Shown here: positions 59,154-64,000 of the stretch, in pieces | Layout of the letters: each line of letters starts with the position of its first letter | Numbering within the stretch: position 1 is the first letter of the stretch | Program-made: the position numbers and the translations under genes | From: Oasisia sp. SBJ-2009 | Lineage: Eukaryota; Annelida; Polychaeta; Sabellida; Siboglinidae | NCBI GenBank assembly: GCA_964017155.1 | Contig: OZ024863.1 | Location: forward strand, 40,184,617 to 40,248,616 | Reading direction: 5' to 3' | DNA: 64,000 nt | The notes under the pieces: generated by a model | The model's database searches: none | Told to the model about the DNA's origin: nothing | What the model saw: only the letters and a program-made list of their open reading frames with translations

Positions 59154-59337
59154 CTTTGTTTTCGACCCTGGCGGAAAGTTCGGCAAACAAGCGGTTGCAC
59201 TGCCGCATCTCCTCCTGGAGCCGCTGGAGGGCGGGGTTGCGGGCGGCATCCACCCCGTACTCCGCTATCAGCTTGTGGGCGTCCTCGTTCAGCGCCTTCA
59301 AGATGGCCTCCCTCTGAGCCGCACCCAACTGCTGGAA
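59154..59337 (-). CDS. MACF1: Exon 6: plakin domain, spectrin repeat
   Basis: 61 codons plus 1 nt. It opens FQQLGAAQREAILKALNEDA and ends LFAELSARVENK. Heptad-like helical sequence in the position of the vertebrate plakin repeat after the SH3. Acceptor ttgttcag, donor GTCAGT, phase 0 to 1. The sequence is Ala-rich and diverged compared with vertebrate plakins; placement rests mainly on frame and neighbours. Confidence 0.87.
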
Positions 59338-59871
59338 CTGAACAACCATACAAAATCTCTGTTAACGTTGCTCATTAAAACGCTGTGAAATTATTAATTA
59401 TTTAGTTTAATTATAATATTTAATTTAATGTTACTAGACTTTAGTCTGAAGTTATCTCACATGTGTTTGTAGCGTTGTAGTTTATTTCAGGTCACAAAAT
59501 ACATCTCAGCTGGCTTGTATGTACTCGAGTTAACATTGATTTGTGCACCCAAAAACTGTGTAAATGGAAAACAACTTATCCTGCATAAGGCCTTACGGGG
59601 ACTCTGAGGACAAGAATTTCTTGATGGACAAAACAATGTTATCATCATCCACAATTGTCATTGGACAGAATGGAATCCTGTTCCTGCACAACTAAAGCTA
59701 TGTAAACATTCACAATCCAGGATAACCAAACAGCAATCTATTCACAGAATAATTATAATTTTCCAGTTTTCGCAGGACACCGTAACCGTAATCTTATTCA
59801 AGGACTGAATTGGACAGCTGATATTCAGGCGTTATCTCAGTTAGGATTTTCAGTGTTCACGGGGGTCCTAC

Positions 59872-59986
59872 CTGCTCCAGATCCCATGACTTGACGATCT
59901 GGATCGTTGCAAAGATCATGTCCTGCTTCAGTTGCCGTTGTCTCTCTATCCACAATGTCTTCAGTTTGTCGAACTCAACCTGAATT
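59872..59986 (-). CDS. MACF1: Exon 5: plakin domain, repeat closing after the SH3
   Basis: One nucleotide completing a Lys, then 38 codons: IQVEFDKLKTLWIERQRQ and onward to IVKSWDLEQ. The L-W then K-S-W spacing matches the helix after the SH3 in vertebrate plakins (LW...SW). Acceptor tttcag, donor GTAGGA, phase 2 to 0. Too short for an open-frame search; found by frame and splice sites. Confidence 0.87.
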
Positions 59987-60437
59987 CTGAAACAAAACAT
60001 CCTTGATTAGGTTTTTCTAAATAGTCACCACCATCCCAAATCATACTATTGTTTTACATACACCATATTTTAACTGCTGGTTAAAATATATATAAAAGTG
60101 TTATTTTCCATACAGACCACACATGTGATGTGCCACAGCAGAGTTTTATACAGCGAAATTGTAAAATAAAGTCTTGTACCTTTTTGACTCCATGGACCAT
60201 AGATTCAAAATGACACTTACCCAGTTAAAATGTTTTCTTTGTTTATTGCTAAAATTGAAGCAACATTAAAAAACTGATATTTCAAGAAGCTAATCCATAT
60301 TTACTCATACTGTGTAACATTAGTTAACATGTTTGTTTACAAATGCATATACTTCAAACATTCATGATTATTTGTAAAAGAAAACCAACTGGACATCGAA
60401 AAATATGATTATATGGTATTACCCCATTGGTCCATGA

Positions 60438-60844
60438 CAGGGTCCATACACATCTGGACATTTGAAATCCAAGGCTATTCAAGATTTGTCAAGGCTATGT
60501 GAAAAAGAAATTCAAGGCTGTCTTAATGACATATGTACTTTTAAGCACAGTAAATGAAGTTAACATTAAAATTTTTACTCAACTAAGAAAACAATAGCGC
60601 TGACTAGTGACTACAATGAAATGCTGATTGACCAATGTGCACATGAGTTATTTTTGCGCTTAGTCTTTTTCTTTTCTGGCTGTTATTCCTCACAACAATT
60701 GAATCAAAACAATATTGTATTGACCACAATTAAATTCAAGACTTTTCAAGACTACTTTGTAAAATTCAAGGATTTCAAGGCCGAGAATTTGGTCCAATCA
60801 AATTCAAGGCTTTTCACGACTTTCAAGGCCCTGTACGGACCCTG
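60438..60844. mobile_element. hAT-like MITE (407 bp)
   Basis: Terminal inverted repeats CAGGGTCC(A/G)TACA with both flanks containing ccatga, consistent with a worn 8-bp target duplication. Inside, caaggc/ttcaag motifs recur, as in many hAT MITEs. No coding sequence. Confidence 0.65.
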
Positions 60845-60937
60845 CCATGATCTCAACAGCTAGTTCTGGCTCATGCAGAATAGGCCTTTGTGACACCCAG
60901 TCTCCTGTGGTGGGATGCAAGAACGAGCTATCCTTAC

Positions 60938-61092
60938 TTGTTGGCCAGCTCAATGGCTTCCCTGTTGGGAGGTGGGATGAGGAAGCAAAGGGAGGGAACC
61001 ATGCCCTCCTGACCCTGGCTGTTCTGCACCCTCCACTTGATCTGCTGACTGTTGTCCAGCAACAGGCACTCCTCACCCTTGGAAATACTCAT
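60938..61092 (-). CDS. MACF1: Exon 4: SH3 domain of the plakin domain
   Basis: 51 codons plus 2 nt. It reads MSISKGEECLLLDNSQQIKW, then RVQNSQGQEGMVPSLCFLIP and PPNREAIELAN. The KW-x-V, GMVPS and C-F-x-x-PPPN elements are diagnostic of the SH3 embedded in the plakin-domain spectrin repeat. The start follows acceptor cacttcag; the donor GTAAGG gives phase 2. A hAT-like insertion (60438-60844) sits about 90 bp downstream in the intron. Confidence 0.95.
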
Positions 61093-61501
61093 CTGAAGTG
61101 CCAACAGTAACGTGCTCTCAGAGGTGTCGTGTTGTTTCTGCACTACTGGCCATTACCACCATAATTTAAATATACCTGTTTATGTCTGTAACATTCATTA
61201 TTCTATACGTCAAAAATGGAATACAGTTCCTTGATTATTCTTAGATTATGTCTGCTATGATACAAATGTAATTTTTCCACACAACTACACATGATGATGA
61301 AAAATTATATACACCCACACATACATGTGCTAGTTCAGTTATATCTATCTACACATAATAATAACAAGGTAACTTTTGCATTGAAATCCTTGAAACAAAA
61401 AACATGCCAACCTCTACTGTCTATCTAAAAGAAAACACAATATACTTTCATATATTTCATATATTTCAATTTTTTAACTGAGTGGTAACCATGACACTCA
61501 C

Positions 61502-61648
61502 ACTGAGGTGCTTATACGAGCAGAGAGCCACCAGCTTGCGTGTGATTGGCCGCCTGTGACCTCGAAGTTCAAGGGGTATGACGTCATGACTGCGTGAAAC
61601 GAGTGAGTCAACTTCAGTTTGGTATTCGCTGAGTAGACCGTGCATCTC
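61502..61648 (-). CDS. MACF1: Exon 3: plakin domain, spectrin-repeat helix leading into the SH3
   Basis: 49 codons, phase 0 to 0. A helix (EMHGLLSEYQTEVDSLVSRS) runs into the linker VIPLELRGHRRPI and the first SH3 beta strand, LVALCSYKHLS. Vertebrate plakins have VQLKPRN...PVKAICDYRQIE at this place. The usual Asp of the ALYDY-like motif is Ser here, in line with plakin SH3 domains having lost the standard proline-peptide site. Acceptor cctacag, donor GTGAGT. Confidence 0.92.
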
Positions 61649-62511
61649 CTGTAGGGGACAGCACAAACAACTGCACACGCATTCAGCTTCTGTCAATTCA
61701 TTTTAAGATATCAATTGATTTTTTTACTTTCTATCTTACTGTGAGCGAACATTGAATTGAATTGAAATTTATTTCAACAACCACTACTACAGCATAACTA
61801 CAGTGCATACAATACAAATTATTAAAAAAAGGTAAAAGAAGTACAATACTTATCATGTTTACCCTTATAATTTCTTAATTTCATACATAATGCATCTGAA
61901 CAGTGCAATAGAAGGTGTGACAACACTATTTATATGTGTAACCGTACAACATTTAATAAAAAAGACATTGCGACATTTATTGAAAAAACTTTTATAACAA
62001 TAAACAAACTGAATGTTCAATTTTGTTATCTAATTTATGTTGGCAAACATGGTCTCGGACTCTACACATAACGATTCAACAGTCTATCTGTATAACACTG
62101 TTTTGGTTAATGATTACAACTTTAACATAGTAAGATAATTTCCGCATACTTATATGCAGCAGCTCATTTCTGTGATGAACTACATCAACAGCCGTGAGAA
62201 CATCTACTAGAAGAACAAACAGGCTGGACACATGAAGGACTTACTACAAAAGGAAGTATATTGGGAGCAATTCCGCTTAACAGAGAAATCGCCCCACACT
62301 AACAGACGACTTGGTAAGAATAGATCCATGCAAATTGATCCTAGACGGAAACATATTAAGGATGCAGGGAGACTTCAGCTGAGGAGAGAAGACTGCGTAT
62401 ATGGACTTGTGATGGAGGGGGAAGGAAGAAGAGACTGCTGATAGGAAGCAACGGACAGAAACAACAGAGTGATATAGAGACTTATAATATTGCAGCAGCC
62501 TTTCAATAATG

Positions 62512-62764
62512 CCAACTCAGTCTCAGTCTCAGTCTCAGGTGGTTTCCTCCACAGCCCAAACTTGGGCTAACGCAGGAGTTGTCCTTCTCTAGAATTAGTG
62601 AGTCCACTACTGGTTTCACATTTACCCCCTGTGTAGGATCTTTTACTTCCCCTGGCACAGACACCAAATAGAAAGGACCACCGGCTTTTAGTGTCTCTTC
62701 CGAAAGACACAGGCAAGTGTGGGGTGAACGAAATTGCCTAAGTTTCGAAACAGCAGTAGGTGGG
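62512..62764 (-). mobile_element. tRNA-derived SINE, head missing
   Basis: Shares with the copy at 19913 the segments cccaaacttgggctaacgca, tctctagaattagt, tagtgtctctKccgaaagac and gtggggtgaacgaaaYtgcc. It keeps an extra block (gtgagtccactactggtttc) that the first copy lacks. The tRNA-like head is replaced by unrelated sequence past 62764. Confidence 0.78.
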
Positions 62765-62839
62765 TGGAAGAGAGAGTGGACAAGGAAGAACATAATGACA
62801 CTACCCACACAGGGCACTCTAAGACACCGCCGCACTCAC

Positions 62840-62962
62840 CCGTATTTCCCTGGTGAGTCTCTCGCCCTCCCCCAGGTCCACCTCGAGGCGGTTGTAGTAG
62901 GTGTTGAGGAGGTGGGCCTGGTCATCTATCCACTGGTCCATCTTACGCGCCTCCCCAAAGAA
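62840..62962 (-). CDS. MACF1: Exon 2: plakin domain, continuation of the same spectrin repeat
   Basis: 41 codons, phase 0 to 0. It opens FFGEARKMDQWIDDQAHLL and ends GEGERLTREIR. The F-F-x-(E/D)-AR start follows directly on the Y-H-R of the previous exon, as in vertebrate plakins, where the matching stretch links two spectrin-repeat helices. Acceptor attgcag, donor GTGAGT. Confidence 0.9.
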
Positions 62963-63188
62963 CTGCAATAAGACACAGGTCAGACACCTCAACACAACGT
63001 AACACACGATTCCTTCAGACAGCTCAACACAACATAACACACGACTCCTTCGGTCTGCACTGAAATGCACTTCTGAGTTTTCTACGGAAGTTTCAAAGAA
63101 ATGTCACAGAGGTTCATCAGAATGGTTCAGATGAGTAATATTTTTATTAATTTTACAGTCAATTATCCCTTTTTCCGGTGAAGATTTT

Positions 63189-63341
63189 ATTGCTATCGTC
63201 AACCTTTCTCAGACAACTACTGCTATTTGCAGTCATTGTGCAGTGACGATGACACTGGTGGAGACCCCTGGTAGCAGCCTGAGTGACTACTGGGTCGTCA
63301 TCTAATGGTAGTTGTCTGATGAAGAATACGGATAGCAACAG
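63189..63341. mobile_element. Possible small inverted-repeat element
   Basis: ttgctatcgtcaacctttct + cagacaactac at the left pairs imperfectly with gtagttgtctg + atgaagaatacggatagcaa at the right. The rest of this intron (62963-63691) shows only a short duplicated gacacctcaacacaac stretch at its low end. Confidence 0.5.
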
Positions 63342-63691
63342 AAACACCCCCAGGAAACATTTACCATAAAGTAAATGAAAATATTTGTTTTTGGTCTCGT
63401 TTCAAGATCACCTCAAAGACGTTTTTTTACCATTAATGCAATAACACATACCAGCAAAATCACGTTAAATAAAGTGTCTTAGGATATGGACAGACATGTT
63501 ACCCATATATCTAAAACAACACACAGAAATTTCACTATTATATTCAAAAAGCATCCAAAATGTATTGTATAATTATCAGCTTTTATTACAATACAAGTGC
63601 AACAACTACATGTAGACCGCTTACATTTCGTAGCTTCTCTGAACATTTTAGGCACAATTATTTGGAGTTATCGCTAAAGCTTACTACCCAC

Positions 63692-63790
63692 CCGATGGTA
63701 TTCCGCTGCATTTTTGAGATGTGTCTCAAGACATATTGTTGTCAGCTGCACTAGCCACGCCCACTGAGTCTGCATGGCTGCCATGTACGC
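63692..63790 (-). CDS. MACF1: Exon 1 of window: plakin domain, spectrin repeat before the SH3
   Basis: 33 codons, phase 0 to 0. It reads AYMAAMQTQWAWLVQLTT then ICLETHLKNAAEYHR. The W-x-W-L-x-QL...E-x-HLK-x(3)-Y pattern is a conserved helix of the plakin domain just before the SH3-bearing repeat. The acceptor is ttgcag at the high end and the donor is GTGGGT at the low end. Upstream plakin exons and the CH domains lie beyond the window edge. Confidence 0.88.
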
Positions 63791-64000
63791 CTGCAACAGC
63801 CAATCAAATGATCACACATGGACAGTCATTACCTGCATTTACTGATTACCTAATAACCATTGTCACAAGCTAAATGATTGATTGTATACAAAACCACGGC
63901 GAAATATCAATGATGTGTATCACTCTAAGAGTAACAATATCAAGTGGTGATTTTTTAACATGTCAAAGTCACTATCAGGTAACGTCAAGTTAATGATATA

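Noticed and set aside
62232..62441. 69-codon plus-strand frame (MKDLLQKEVYWEQFRL...)
   Set aside because: No recognised motif and no splice context; could be an old retroelement scrap but I cannot support it.

Overview
The whole window lies inside one giant animal gene read on the minus strand: a spectraplakin (MACF1 / dystonin / Drosophila Short stop / C. elegans VAB-10 family). Both ends of the gene are outside the window: the actin-binding calponin-homology head lies beyond position 64000 and the end of the rod with EF-hand/GAS2 domains lies below position 1. I reconstructed 44 internal exons by reading frame, GT-AG (one GC-AG) junctions and phase. Every junction joins in frame, giving about 8,500 codons with no stop. 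Small introns, plectin-repeat exons and the repeat families point to a non-vertebrate bilaterian, probably a marine invertebrate; I cannot name the phylum.

Layout in transcript order. 63790-52693: 13 exons for the second half of the plakin domain (spectrin repeats with the embedded SH3 domain). 52205-32919: three giant exons (2055, 8520 and 6975 nt) made almost only of short plectin-type repeats, about 170 units by my count, in two-unit and four-unit super-repeats. 32421-31732: a unique, probably disordered 230-residue exon. 27476-425: 27 exons of spectrin-repeat rod, about 16 repeats. The four exons at 52205-31732 are all phase 0-0, so they can be included or skipped as a block, as in the plectin-repeat isoforms known for Shot, VAB-10A and MACF1b.

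The introns carry non-autonomous DNA transposons (two TTAA-flanked elements, one pogo/Tigger-like, one hAT-like, several small hairpins), two copies of a tRNA-derived SINE, two LINE 3' ends, microsatellites and a set of minisatellites. The minisatellites are the oddest feature: most touch a splice junction. Two (27477-29226 and about 11749-12605) are built from copies of the neighbouring exon's own 3' splice site, and the three next to 5' splice sites are G-rich on the sense strand. No promoter, start codon, stop codon or poly(A) site of the gene is in the window. I see no second gene.
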